A stretch of DNA of 64,000 nucleotides, from assembly GCA_017512705.1 (NCBI GenBank), contig JAFWEX010000030.1:1-64000 (forward strand). Direction: 5' to 3'. The position numbers and the translations under genes were made by a program. Numbering within the stretch: position 1 is the first letter of the stretch; the number at the start of each line of letters is the position of its first letter. The notes beneath the pieces are model-generated. The model was not told the DNA's origin, made no database searches, and saw only the letters and a program-made list of their open reading frames with translations. Source of the stretch: Paenibacillus sp. Its GTDB lineage: Bacteria > Bacillota > Bacilli > Paenibacillales > Paenibacillaceae. Of this stretch, positions 9,162 through 17,512 are shown piece by piece.

Positions 9162-9572
9162 GTGAAAATGGAACAGCTTTCATTAGCAAGACAATTAGAT
9201 TTAGTGTTTAAGGAGCTTGATCAAGAGTTATCTGGATTAGATTCAGGGGTGGTTTTTGTGCAAATACGCAATAATGTTATTGGGAAATTTGGAATTCGAC
9301 ATAATCCGATAACAGGACGTGATGGAAGGATGAATATAGAAGGAACCGGACTTAGTGATGCACAACGAACCTCATTCCGTGTTATGGCTTTAGAGACACT
9401 AAAATATAAACGTCAATGGACGCATGGAGAAATTAGCTACGACTTCACTGTGAGACAAGGTATGATTTTAGTCGATGCAACGATGGAATCCAACTACAAT
9501 ATGGCTAATCTAATGATTCGCTATCCTAGAACCAATACATATCTAGATTCCGGAATGGGATCAACCTCATAA
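9162..9572 (+). CDS. Hypothetical protein, 136 aa
   Basis: A soluble protein without signal peptide, membrane segment or motif I recognise. It has a helical N-terminus (LARQLDLVFKELDQELSGL) and a beta-rich middle. The start is GTG 9162, with AGGAG about 7 nt upstream and a good promoter 54 bp before. The gene looks more AT-rich than its neighbours and has no operon partner, so it may be accessory, but that is an impression rather than a calculation. Confidence 0.7.
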   Translation: MKMEQLSLARQLDLVFKELDQELSGLDSGVVFVQIRNNVIGKFGIRHNPITGRDGRMNIEGTGLSDAQRTSFRVMALETLKYKRQWTHGEISYDFTVRQGMILVDATMESNYNMANLMIRYPRTNTYLDSGMGSTS

Positions 9573-9579
9573 ACTCATA

Positions 9580-9613
9580 ATAAAAGCGGCACTTCCGAAG
9601 AAGGCCGCCATTC
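9580..9613 (-). terminator. Terminator of the first SASP gene
   Basis: On the minus strand GCGGCCTTCTTCGGAAGTGCCGC forms a bulged hairpin (GCGGC/GCCGC plus CTTC/GAAG), followed by TTTTATT. On the plus strand the T run is absent. Confidence 0.65.
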
Positions 9614-9641
9614 AAGTTACATTGAAGCAATAATTACGAGC

Positions 9642-9875
9642 TTACGAACGACCCGATAATTGCTGCTCAGCGATTTGTACCAGACGTTTCGTGATATATC
9701 CTCCCAGAGAACCTGTCTCACGGGAAGTATAGTTACCGTAGTAACCATCTTGTGGAATTGTTACACCCAGCTCTTGCGCAGCTTCCATTTTCAATTGTTG
9801 CAATGCTGCGTTCGCTTGAGGAACTACCAGATTGTTAGAGCGGCTACCGCCACCTTGGTTTTGACCTCCGTACAT
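9642..9875 (-). CDS. Alpha/beta-type small acid-soluble spore protein (copy 1)
   Basis: A 77-residue DNA-binding spore protein that coats and protects spore DNA. It shows NNLVVPQANAALQQLKMEAA, the GPR protease region (KMEAAQELGV) and GGYITKRLVQIAEQQL, all diagnostic. The ATG at 9875 follows a perfect AAGGAGGTGAG. Upstream in-frame codons precede the SD and are not coding. A SigG-type promoter lies 30-60 bp upstream. The second copy at 13019-13240 is nearly identical in its core. Confidence 0.96.
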   Translation of the reverse strand: MYGGQNQGGGSRSNNLVVPQANAALQQLKMEAAQELGVTIPQDGYYGNYTSRETGSLGGYITKRLVQIAEQQLSGRS

Positions 9876-9905
9876 ATGTCTCACCTCCTTATGGGTTAGT
9901 GATGT

Positions 9906-9935
9906 TAGTATGGGTCGAGAGTGAAGAAATATACA
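9906..9935 (-). promoter_or_regulatory. SigG-type forespore promoter of SASP copy 1
   Basis: On the minus strand GTATA (9934-9930) and CATACTA (9912-9906) are spaced by 17 bp, matching the SigG pattern (gHATR, CATnnTA) known for ssp genes. Confidence 0.65.
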
Positions 9936-10036
9936 TGATATGGCGTAAGGGAATATGTGGATAATCAAAGAGGCCATGTCAACTCGAAGAAGCCGTTCCA
10001 GCGCGGATCGGCTTCTTTGTTTACACGACCTTTATA

Positions 10037-11017
10037 TTAACGTTCTATCGGTGTAATGACTTCGATATGAGTAACAAAATCTACAGGCTGTTCGGGTTCA
10101 AGTCGGACAAGTCCGGTTACTTCATCGGTTAGAGGCAGATTAGGTGCATTGGGAAGCCAGGTGTAAGGTTCGATGCACAAAAATTGATCAGACTCTCCTT
10201 TAGTATATAAAACCCAATGTTTGAAAAAAGCTTCATCCACTGAATACTTCAGCGTATATCCGTCTTTTCTCCGCAGATGAGCCACAGCCGGTTTCCTCTC
10301 CGTAGCACGAAGCAAGGTATCCCAGTTTCGGCCTTGCATGTTAATGCCTTCTTCAAGGGAGGACCATTCATCATGTAGCGCTTCTATTTCGCCTGTAGGC
10401 AGCTGTTCTTCATTTTGAACGTACAATCCCGAGACAGGGAGTTGCAGCATCCAATCTTCTGGTTTACCGTCCAGCAAAAACCATGTATGATACCCCATCC
10501 CAAAGGGAGCAGGTGTTGAGCTTAGGTTTGTTACACGCAGTCGCTGTGTCAGTACTTCATTTTGCAGGCTAAACGTCATTTCAAGCTTCAGAGGGATTGG
10601 GAATTGTTCCATCCAGTGCGCGTCATTTTCAGTCAATAATTCGGTTGTAATGGAACATCCGTCTTCATCTTCTTCAATATCACTCACACGCCAGGACTGG
10701 CTGCGATGAAGTCCGTGGATATGGTTGTCATTCGCTGTATTCTGATCGAACTGATAACGTATGCCTTCATATTCAAATTTTCCTCGGTGAATACGTCCAG
10801 GTGGTATGAGCAGCGGAACTCCGAAATGATAAGGCTTCTGCAAATAGAAGGCCAGGTCATCTTCATCGGGACGGCGAACAATATCCCTGTTCTGCACCAG
10901 ATCGCGAATGGCTATAATGTTATTTCCAAGCCGAGGCAACAGGGTGATTTCTAAATTACGGCTATGTAGGATATACGTGTCGTAACCATTCCATTGACTT
11001 TTGGTCACTTGTTTCAT
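10037..11017 (-). CDS. Aldose 1-epimerase (mutarotase)-like protein
   Basis: A 326-residue member of the galactose mutarotase-like fold. The catalytic histidine region is visible as NHIHGLHR and the catalytic glutamate as IEPYTWLPN, a layout typical of aldose epimerases. The exact sugar is unknown. The ATG at 11017 follows AAAAGGAGC by 6-7 nt. An in-frame extension of 49 codons upstream lacks an RBS and I excluded it. It is divergent from the trpS T-box leader. Confidence 0.82.
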   Translation of the reverse strand: MKQVTKSQWNGYDTYILHSRNLEITLLPRLGNNIIAIRDLVQNRDIVRRPDEDDLAFYLQKPYHFGVPLLIPPGRIHRGKFEYEGIRYQFDQNTANDNHIHGLHRSQSWRVSDIEEDEDGCSITTELLTENDAHWMEQFPIPLKLEMTFSLQNEVLTQRLRVTNLSSTPAPFGMGYHTWFLLDGKPEDWMLQLPVSGLYVQNEEQLPTGEIEALHDEWSSLEEGINMQGRNWDTLLRATERKPAVAHLRRKDGYTLKYSVDEAFFKHWVLYTKGESDQFLCIEPYTWLPNAPNLPLTDEVTGLVRLEPEQPVDFVTHIEVITPIER

Positions 11018-11201
11018 ATCGATGCTCCTTTTCTCACTTGAAATCTGACTGCAGACGGTACGGTTTGCTTGAACTGCTGCAGACGTGTCATAGTGATCAT
11101 GCGAACTTTTTGTAACATCCTGCAAGCGATTGTGTAGCCTCCAGGGGATAGGCAATACCATCATAACAGATTTTAAGGGGTGGTGAAAAATCTATCCTTT
11201 T

Positions 11202-11230
11202 TTGACATTCAAGCTTGTGCGCATTAAGAT
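11202..11230 (+). promoter_or_regulatory. SigA promoter of the trpS leader
   Basis: TTGACA (11202-11207) and TAAGAT (11225-11230) with 17 bp spacing, directly before the T-box leader. Confidence 0.85.
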
Positions 11231-11236
11231 AGAGTT

Positions 11237-11550
11237 CTGGAAGATGATTACGAATTTAATGAAGTAAAAGCGATGATGGGGACAAGTAGGTGAAGAGCAA
11301 TCTCTTCAGAAAGCCAGTGGTTGATGGGAACTGGTGTGAACTCTTTTCTGAATGGACCCTTGAGTGTGTAGCTGAACAGGCGCAGTCTATTTAAGACGGC
11401 GGGCCTTATTAGGGTATGCCGGTTATTCCACGTTACGGAAAAATGAAGGCTCCTCCTTACAGGTGTTCCTGTATATCATCAGGACAGCGTAGGAGAGCGA
11501 ATAAGGGTGGCACCACGGTCTCACGTCCCTTGCGGATGTGGGGCTTTTTT
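11237..11550 (+). ncRNA. T-box riboswitch, Trp-specific
   Basis: The leader carries the conserved T-box AAGGGTGGCACCACGG (11503-11518), which pairs with the tRNA acceptor end. A TGG specifier codon (11353-11355) sits in the GAA-TGG-ACC context usual for specifier loops. A terminator follows (11518-11550) with stem GTCTCACGTCC/GGATGTGGGGC and a T run. Uncharged tRNA-Trp should stabilise the antiterminator and switch on trpS. The 5' boundary is estimated from the promoter. Confidence 0.95.
11518..11550 (+). terminator. T-box leader terminator
   Basis: An 11-pair stem with G-U pairs, CTTGC loop and TTTTTT. It is mutually exclusive with the T-box antiterminator because they share the 3' part of the T-box. 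Confidence 0.9.
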
Positions 11551-11593
11551 GTGTTCGTAGAGGGATTTTAATAAGTCAGGGAGGCGTATAAAG

Positions 11594-12586
11594 ATGAAAA
11601 CCGTATTATCTGGAATTCAGCCAAGTGGATTGCTTACATTGGGTAATTACATCGGTGCTATTAAAAATTTTGTGAAATTACAACATGACTACAAGTGCCA
11701 TTTTATGGTGGTTGATCTTCATGCCATCACAGTGCCACAAGAGCCAGCAGCGCTTCGCGAACAATCAGAGGCAGTTGCTGCTCTGTTTATTGCTGCGGGG
11801 ATCGATCCTTCCAAATCCAACGTATTTCTTCAATCCCATGTGCCACAGCACGCGGAACTCGGCTGGTTGATGACCACGCTGACTTCAATGGGTGAGCTTG
11901 AAAGGATGACTCAGTTCAAGGATAAGTCTTCGGGCAAAGATTCTGTAGGTGCTGGACTATTCGTGTATCCATCGCTGATGGCTGCGGATATTTTGCTCTA
12001 TAATGCAGATCTTGTGCCAGTTGGAGAGGACCAGAAGCAACATCTAGAGCTGACTCGTGACTTGGCAGGCCGTTTTAACCACCGTTATGGGGAGTATTTT
12101 ACGATTCCTGAACCGTATATTCCGCAGGTGGGTGCTCGTGTTATGTCTTTGGATGATGCTTCATCGAAAATGAGCAAAAGTAACCCGAATGCTGGAAGTT
12201 ACATCGCTTTGTTAGATCCACCAGATGTCATTCGTAAGAAAATTAGCCGTGCCACAACCGATTCCGGGCGTGAAGTGGTCTATGATCCAGCAAATAAACC
12301 AGAAGTCAGCAATCTGATGAGCATCTATGCAGAATGTGCAGGTATGACATTAAATGAGGTTGCAGAGCGTTACGAAGGTAAAATGTACGGTCCATTCAAA
12401 AAAGAGCTTGCGGAAGTGGTTGTTTCTGTAATTGAACCGCTGCAAGCCAGATATAATGAAATTCGTGAGTCTGGAGAGCTTGTTGATGTATTAGAAACTT
12501 CGGCACGCCGTGCAGAAGAGGTTGCTGCGCAGACACTGGACGCGGTAAAAGAGCGGATGGGCTTTGTTCCTAGACGCAAGCTGTAA
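11594..12586 (+). CDS. trpS: Tryptophan--tRNA ligase
   Basis: A class I aminoacyl-tRNA synthetase, 330 aa, charging tRNA-Trp. The HIGH-equivalent lies in PSGLLTLGNYIGA (about residues 10-22) and KMSKS occurs near residue 193. GGGAGG precedes the ATG. It is monocistronic: T-box leader upstream and a strong hairpin downstream. Confidence 0.97.
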   Translation: MKTVLSGIQPSGLLTLGNYIGAIKNFVKLQHDYKCHFMVVDLHAITVPQEPAALREQSEAVAALFIAAGIDPSKSNVFLQSHVPQHAELGWLMTTLTSMGELERMTQFKDKSSGKDSVGAGLFVYPSLMAADILLYNADLVPVGEDQKQHLELTRDLAGRFNHRYGEYFTIPEPYIPQVGARVMSLDDASSKMSKSNPNAGSYIALLDPPDVIRKKISRATTDSGREVVYDPANKPEVSNLMSIYAECAGMTLNEVAERYEGKMYGPFKKELAEVVVSVIEPLQARYNEIRESGELVDVLETSARRAEEVAAQTLDAVKERMGFVPRRKL

Positions 12587-12624
12587 TTCGAAGCAAGGGA
12601 AATGAAGGGCATACATCTAGTGAA

Positions 12625-12664
12625 AAAGAGGAGACGGATGAAATTCATCTGTCTCCTCTTTCTT
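12625..12664. terminator. Bidirectional terminator between trpS and a small membrane gene
   Basis: A 17-pair hairpin (AAGAGGAGACGGATGAA against its complement, one G-T pair) with T tracts on both strands. It serves trpS on plus and the 67-aa gene on minus. Confidence 0.88.
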
Positions 12665-12695
12665 TGCGTTTGTTCGCATCCAAGTGCTCTGTTGT

Positions 12696-12899
12696 CTACG
12701 ATATCGATTCAGAAGCCGAGCTGGAGCTGGTTTCCCGACGTTCTTTTTTGGCACGAATGATAAATCCCCAAGCGATATTCGCCATAGAAAGAACAAATAG
12801 TAGTGTAGCGAGCCAGCCGGAGTATGAGATCGTAATCGCTGTAACCGTTAACAAAACAATCGAAGAAAACGCAAACCATAGGGATAAGCCTTTGCTCAT
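12696..12899 (-). CDS. Small two-pass membrane protein, 67 aa
   Basis: Two hydrophobic segments (LWFAFSSIVLLTVTAITI and LATLLFVLSMANIAWGFII) are followed by a basic stretch RAKKERR and a Ser/Glu-rich tail, suggesting a cytoplasmic C-terminus. GGAGG sits 8 nt before the ATG. No family recognised. It ends at the shared bidirectional terminator. Confidence 0.75.
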   Translation of the reverse strand: MSKGLSLWFAFSSIVLLTVTAITISYSGWLATLLFVLSMANIAWGFIIRAKKERRETSSSSASESIS

Positions 12900-12936
12900 T
12901 GGGAAAAACCTCCATGTACAGAATTAATGAATTTTC

Positions 12937-12965
12937 GTATAACTTGAAGCGTAGGAGCCATAATA
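12937..12965 (+). promoter_or_regulatory. SigG-type promoter of SASP copy 2
   Basis: GTATA (12937-12941) and CATAATA (12959-12965) are separated by 17 bp. This is the same -35 and the same spacing as SASP copy 1. Confidence 0.65.
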
Positions 12966-13018
12966 ATCTTGCAAGCTTGCAATACATTACAGACACAGAT
13001 TGAAAGGAGATTTTAAAT

Positions 13019-13240
13019 ATGGCTCAAGGATCTCGTTCTTCCAACAACTTGGTGGTACCTCAAGCAACAGCAGCCCTGCAACAATTGAAAATGGAGGCTG
13101 CTCAGGAACTGGGAGTGACCATTCCACAAGACGGATACTACGGTAACTACACTTCCCGTGAGACAGGATCTCTGGGTGGTTACATTACTAAACGTTTGGT
13201 ACAAATCGCTGAGCAGTCTCTGGCTGGGTCTGGCAAATAA
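13019..13240 (+). CDS. Alpha/beta-type small acid-soluble spore protein (copy 2)
   Basis: A 73-residue paralogue of the SASP at 9642-9875, sharing the core from NNLVVPQA to KRLVQIAEQ. It differs mainly at the termini (no GGQNQGGG insert, C-terminus SLAGSGK). The ATG follows GAAAGGAG by 10 nt. It is expected to saturate forespore DNA and be cleaved by GPR on germination. Flanked by a SigG-type promoter and a terminator. Confidence 0.96.
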   Translation: MAQGSRSSNNLVVPQATAALQQLKMEAAQELGVTIPQDGYYGNYTSRETGSLGGYITKRLVQIAEQSLAGSGK

Positions 13241-13258
13241 TTTATACAGCAAGGCAAG

Positions 13259-13293
13259 AAAGCCCGGAGCGGATAACGCCCCGGGCTTTTCCC
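13259..13293 (+). terminator. Terminator after SASP copy 2
   Basis: Stem AAAGCCCGG/CCGGGCTTTT around GGATAACGCC, ending in a short T run. Confidence 0.75.
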
Positions 13294-13341
13294 GTCGCAA
13301 TCGTTCCTATATCCGATTGTGCCCTGCAATCAACACCTGCG

Positions 13342-14322
13342 TCAAGGGCGAGCAGATAAAAGTTTTTTATCCATCTTCTCATCGCTTAACCAGCCTACAT
13401 ACGTATCAATGGTTTCAAAATTCCGATCCATGACCACTACAGCGACAAAAGGATACTGTTTTCGGTGTCGATAACGGACGTCTGCCCAGCGAACTTTATA
13501 CCCGTTAGTAAGCTCTTCTACCTCTGCGACAGCATAAGAAGTGAAGTATAGAAATGCACTGACCTCTGGCAACTTGCGTGAAGCGATAACAGCTGCATGG
13601 GAGGATGAGGTGGCATGAAGACTCCAAGTCAGCTCAGATCCATCGAGTTTGCCAAGTTCATAACTGCCATCGTTATTCGTTTTCACGACGTGCCAGCGAC
13701 TCCACGAAATAGTAGGGATGACAATGTATTTGGCTGCTTCCGGGCAATTGTCCATACGTCTTACTTTTCGAACTGCAAGTGCACGAGCAATTGTACGCCA
13801 GATATAATATACGCCAATTAGGAGATACAATGCAGTGAAAAGTGGAGCAGGCTGGGCCAGATTAAAGGCCCATAACAGAATCGCTATCACATGTGTCGTG
13901 AACAGAAATGGGTCAAAAATGTGGATGATATTCCAGGCAATCCAGCGTTCTGTAAAAGGACGAGCAGCCTGAGTTCCATACGTATTAAACAAGTCAGTGA
14001 ATACATGTACGCCGACAGCTACAGCAGTCCAGAGGGCTACATGGCCCAGCGAAACCCCAGAAAAGATCAATCCAATCACACCGGTAATGAGCACAACCCA
14101 TAAGAGCAGAAAAGGCGGTGAGTGTGACAATCCTCGATGATTTCGAATATAGAGCGAATTGCTTTTGAATCGCAGTGCAGTATCAATATCAGGGGCCTGA
14201 GAGCCAGCAATTGTACCAACCATGACTGCGGCTGCGAGCACTGGGTCAGCTGCAACGACAGGATCAACATAGGCGAGACCAGCTAGACCAATGCCCATAA
14301 CAAAATGTGTAGAGGTATCCAT
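13342..14322 (-). CDS. YfhP-like membrane-bound metal-dependent hydrolase
   Basis: A 326-residue membrane protein of the YdjM/YfhP (DUF457) type. The conserved polar residues are visible: DTSTHFVMGIG at the N-terminus, PDIDT (near 51), HRGLSHS (about 69-75) and HVFTDLFNTYGT. These form the predicted metal site, followed by several membrane segments and a soluble C-terminal domain. The function is not well defined; B. subtilis YfhP is the nearest I can name. The ATG at 14322 has AAAGGAG 6 nt upstream. An 11-codon upstream extension contains the SD and is excluded. Confidence 0.82.
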   Translation of the reverse strand: MDTSTHFVMGIGLAGLAYVDPVVAADPVLAAAVMVGTIAGSQAPDIDTALRFKSNSLYIRNHRGLSHSPPFLLLWVVLITGVIGLIFSGVSLGHVALWTAVAVGVHVFTDLFNTYGTQAARPFTERWIAWNIIHIFDPFLFTTHVIAILLWAFNLAQPAPLFTALYLLIGVYYIWRTIARALAVRKVRRMDNCPEAAKYIVIPTISWSRWHVVKTNNDGSYELGKLDGSELTWSLHATSSSHAAVIASRKLPEVSAFLYFTSYAVAEVEELTNGYKVRWADVRYRHRKQYPFVAVVVMDRNFETIDTYVGWLSDEKMDKKLLSARP

Positions 14323-14777
14323 AAACGTCTCCTTTACAAGGTGTATCGTCTTCAAACATCAAACATCTCTATTTAGGTGATACCCATATCTAGTGTATAT
14401 TATCCGCTTACGTGGATGCAAAACATAATGGACTCTGGCAAGAAACTGCCCGATTCCCAGCAAATGTACGAACATTGTCAAACAATTAGACTGTTGCCTG
14501 TGATAAAATTTATATCGTAAGTGGAATGGAACGGATGGACATTTGCACGTTCATTCATGTGTGAAGCGTGACTCAGTGTGAATTTGGACATTGGCCGTGA
14601 AGACACTATTCAATACATATGTAGCCCATGGCATAGATGATCACACCGATTTGAGATACAGCCGTTGGGAAAATCAAATGGAACAAGAAGTGTAGAGTGT
14701 ACGATATTGACCATGAGACTTATTTTGTTTGGCGTGTATGCGCATTCATTCGTATGATATGGGGGGAAGAGAAGAGG
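14323..14777. other. Intergenic gap, no gene seen (455 bp)
   Basis: This divergent region between the YfhP-like and SCO1 genes has no convincing ORF or RNA motif. An in-frame extension of the SCO1 ORF reaches back to 14697 but lacks an RBS. Confidence 0.5.
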
Positions 14778-15395
14778 ATGCAAGTCATTAAGAAATACAA
14801 ATGGACATGGATATTGCTTGGTATAGCACTGATTATGGCGGTGTACTTAATGTGGAACACGGCATTTGCCAGCAAGGAGAAGTTACCCGAGATTCGGGAG
14901 ATCCAATCATTTTCGATGGAAAATGTGGATGGACGTACTGTGTCTCTAGCGGATACACAGGGTAAAGTACGGTTGTTCTACTTTTATTTTACCAGCTGTC
15001 CAGATGTATGCCCGATTACGACATTTACACTGTCTCAGGTGCAGGACTTGTTGAAAGAGGATGGTACATTTGGTGACAAGGCATCCTTTGTGTCTATTTC
15101 ATTCGACCCGAAAGTGGATACGAGGGAGAAAATTAAAACGTTTGCCGACCGCTTCCATGCGGATTATTCCGGCTGGTATTTCTTGCGAGGCGATATGGAC
15201 AAGACTAAACAGTTCGCTAAAGAATCTTTTCAGATTCTGATCGAAGGTGAGAATAAGGAAGACTTTGCCCATATGAACATGATCGGTCTAGTGGATGAGA
15301 ATAACCAGCTTCGCAAGGTGTATAACGCGTTCAATACCGAAGATGTGCAACCGGAAACCATTGCTGAGGACATTCGTAGGTTGATCAAAGAATAA
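14778..15395 (+). CDS. SCO1/SenC family copper chaperone
   Basis: A membrane-anchored thioredoxin-fold protein of 205 aa for assembly of the CuA centre of cytochrome c oxidase. It has an N-terminal anchor (WTWILLGIALIMAVYLMW), the copper-binding CPDVCP motif and a conserved histidine in HMNMIGLVDE. ATG 14778 follows GGGGGGAAGAGAAGAGG. It fits with ctaA elsewhere in the window (32875), though they are not linked in an operon. Confidence 0.93.
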   Translation: MQVIKKYKWTWILLGIALIMAVYLMWNTAFASKEKLPEIREIQSFSMENVDGRTVSLADTQGKVRLFYFYFTSCPDVCPITTFTLSQVQDLLKEDGTFGDKASFVSISFDPKVDTREKIKTFADRFHADYSGWYFLRGDMDKTKQFAKESFQILIEGENKEDFAHMNMIGLVDENNQLRKVYNAFNTEDVQPETIAEDIRRLIKE

Positions 15396-15488
15396 TGAAT
15401 CATGAGTTATGGGCTGAGTATGAAGGTAAGGTCTAGAGTTAAAGAGTAGTTACTTTAGAGATTCATAATTAAAAGATCCGTGATTGAA

Positions 15489-15535
15489 GAAAAGGCTGTT
15501 TCCGGTTGTATTGACCCGAGAACAGCCTTTTTGTT
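15489..15535 (+). terminator. Terminator after SCO1 gene
   Basis: Stem AAAGGCTGTT/AACAGCCTTT with a 20-nt loop, then TT run. The convergent Toprim gene ends 7 bp further on. Confidence 0.8.
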
Positions 15536-15541
15536 GCTTTT

Positions 15542-15889
15542 TCAATACGAAGTTTGGTCGGGATACTGAATATATTCCTCCAGTCCGGCTTTCTCTAACT
15601 GGGCAATGATGTACTCATCTGGAGTGCCTTCGACTCCTGCATATCCACGTCTTGTATACATCTGTACTGCATCGGGAAAAGCATCCCGCAGTACACCTCT
15701 TATTTTTTTGCCGGAGCTGTCATTGTCCATGAACAAATATACTTCATCATAGCCGACTTGCTTGCGCAGTGTCTCCAGCTTGAGAGAGTTTAGCGTTCCG
15801 AACGTGCACAAGATGTTGATCTCTGGACCAACTAGTCGTTTGAGTTTACTGCGATCATTCTTACCTTCGACGATGACATGAATAGGCAT
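15542..15889 (-). CDS. Stand-alone Toprim-domain protein, 115 aa
   Basis: A minimal Toprim fold: the catalytic glutamate in IHVIVEGKNDRSKL at the N-terminus and the DxD-type motif FMDNDSSGKKIR near residue 60. The RnmV (ribonuclease M5) and primase families share this fold. The protein is short and lacks extra domains, so the activity is undecided; nucleic-acid strand cutting or 5S rRNA-like processing are only analogies. ATG 15889 has GGGGGGA 6 nt upstream. Confidence 0.8.
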   Translation of the reverse strand: MPIHVIVEGKNDRSKLKRLVGPEINILCTFGTLNSLKLETLRKQVGYDEVYLFMDNDSSGKKIRGVLRDAFPDAVQMYTRRGYAGVEGTPDEYIIAQLEKAGLEEYIQYPDQTSY

Positions 15890-16031
15890 CTTATTCCCCC
15901 CTGATTCGAGAGCTGATGTCGACATTCCCCGGGAAATGTTACAGCGAAAATCGACTGAATGTACTTATAGTGTATCTGGAAACGGGGGAATAATGCAAAG
16001 TTCAAAAGATCTCAATGCAAAGAGATGAATA

Positions 16032-16075
16032 GATCTCACGATGATCTCACGATGATCTAACGATGATCTCACGAT
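16032..16075. repeat. 11-bp tandem repeat, four copies
   Basis: Four head-to-tail copies of GATCTCACGAT (third copy has A for C), ending 13 bp before the stop codon of the MFS gene on the minus strand. Confidence 0.95.
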
Positions 16076-16088
16076 AACTTGTAACGTC

Positions 16089-17291
16089 TTAACCCAAAAT
16101 GCTTTTGGCATCGGAAGATGAGAGAGAGGCAGTAGGTTTGGATGTATAGTACGGAAGAAGCAGGATACCAATCATCAGCAAAATAAAAGCAATAAAATAA
16201 GGCGATACTCCAAGTCTTAGTTGTCCAGCAGTAATCGGACCGATAAACGATCCAATTGAGGTGGCAATCGACTGCAGTGAAAAAATACGTCCAAGTTTGC
16301 TGCCACCGCTGAGATGGATAAAGAGTGTGGCCATGGCAGGGAAAATAATGCCCTTAGACATTCCAAGTACAAATAACACGACTGTTAACGAAAACTGTGG
16401 TATAGCCGCCATAACAAAGAAGCTCAGTGACATCAATAATACCCCCACGACTAAACGCAGTTTTGGCGAATACCGGTTAAGGAATAACATGCTAAGTGTA
16501 AACAATGCACCTATACTAATGATGGAGAACAGTAAACCAGTAGACATGATAGAGGAATCTCCGCCTCCTCGCAGGGGAAGTTCAAAGAACAGAATACCCT
16601 GAGCACAGGCAATGACCAGGGGCAGCATAAAGTAACGCCAAGATACAGGCAGGAATACTTTAGATGTGTCAGCTTGCGAGTGAGCAGAGTTAGCTTGAGC
16701 TGGGCCAGATTTTGCTGGCTCTGTCAATGGCTGCGGCTTAGGCGCAAGGCCGCGTGGCATGGTTAGTAATGCAATGACCCCTGTCAGAATAAGCAGATAG
16801 CCGAGACTGGAGAAAGTGGCTGAGAAGCCCATAGCACCCACGATAACTGCACCAGCGGCTGGCGATACCACAGAGGCCAGTGTATGCACTACCCCATGTC
16901 CTGACATATATTTGCCTTGTTTCACTGGATCAGTAGATAGTTGTGCAAGCAGGGCCAGACATGCCGGAGACAGAAAGGCTAATACAAATCCACTGATGGA
17001 ACGCAGCGCAAGCAGTTGCCATGGGGTGTGAACATGGGCCTGCAGGAGTAGGATGATGCCTGCACCTACGAGGCTGAACACAATGTATCGGCGGCTGCCA
17101 TGTTTATCAATCTCTGTTCCGGCAATCAGATTACCAGGCAAGTGGGTTAAAGAATAGATCCCCATCATCCATCCGATGAAGGTTGGAGCCGCACCAAGTG
17201 ATATGGCAAAAGGCGTCAGAATGGGATACTGGGCATGCAGATCAAACACAGCTAGGAACAAAAAAAGGTATAGCCAGATGGCCGTTTTCAC
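16089..17291 (-). CDS. Major facilitator superfamily transporter
   Basis: A 400-residue carrier with about 12 hydrophobic segments and a hydrophilic central loop (about 195-215, rich in P, A and S). The first half shows a modified MFS motif A (GTEIDKHGSRRYIVF). The arrangement suggests a drug or small-molecule exporter, but the substrate cannot be read from the sequence. GGAGGGG precedes the ATG. It stands alone and is divergent from the wall-biology block. Confidence 0.88.
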   Translation of the reverse strand: MKTAIWLYLFLFLAVFDLHAQYPILTPFAISLGAAPTFIGWMMGIYSLTHLPGNLIAGTEIDKHGSRRYIVFSLVGAGIILLLQAHVHTPWQLLALRSISGFVLAFLSPACLALLAQLSTDPVKQGKYMSGHGVVHTLASVVSPAAGAVIVGAMGFSATFSSLGYLLILTGVIALLTMPRGLAPKPQPLTEPAKSGPAQANSAHSQADTSKVFLPVSWRYFMLPLVIACAQGILFFELPLRGGGDSSIMSTGLLFSIISIGALFTLSMLFLNRYSPKLRLVVGVLLMSLSFFVMAAIPQFSLTVVLFVLGMSKGIIFPAMATLFIHLSGGSKLGRIFSLQSIATSIGSFIGPITAGQLRLGVSPYFIAFILLMIGILLLPYYTSKPTASLSSSDAKSILG

Positions 17292-17512
17292 TAGAGCCCC
17301 TCCTTGTTAGGCGATGCCTGTTTGATCACAGGTCTTGAACGTGTCCACGTTCGTTAGGACAAATCCTCATGGTACTACTTGTACGCCCCGCAGGACGAAC
17401 TTAGACCGTTTATTTTTACCGGAGAGGGCTTAGCTGACAGCAGGTTCGGAAATCATGTATAATATTCGGGGAACATGAAAGAACTCTATAACGTATAACG
17501 GAAGGTGTAATC

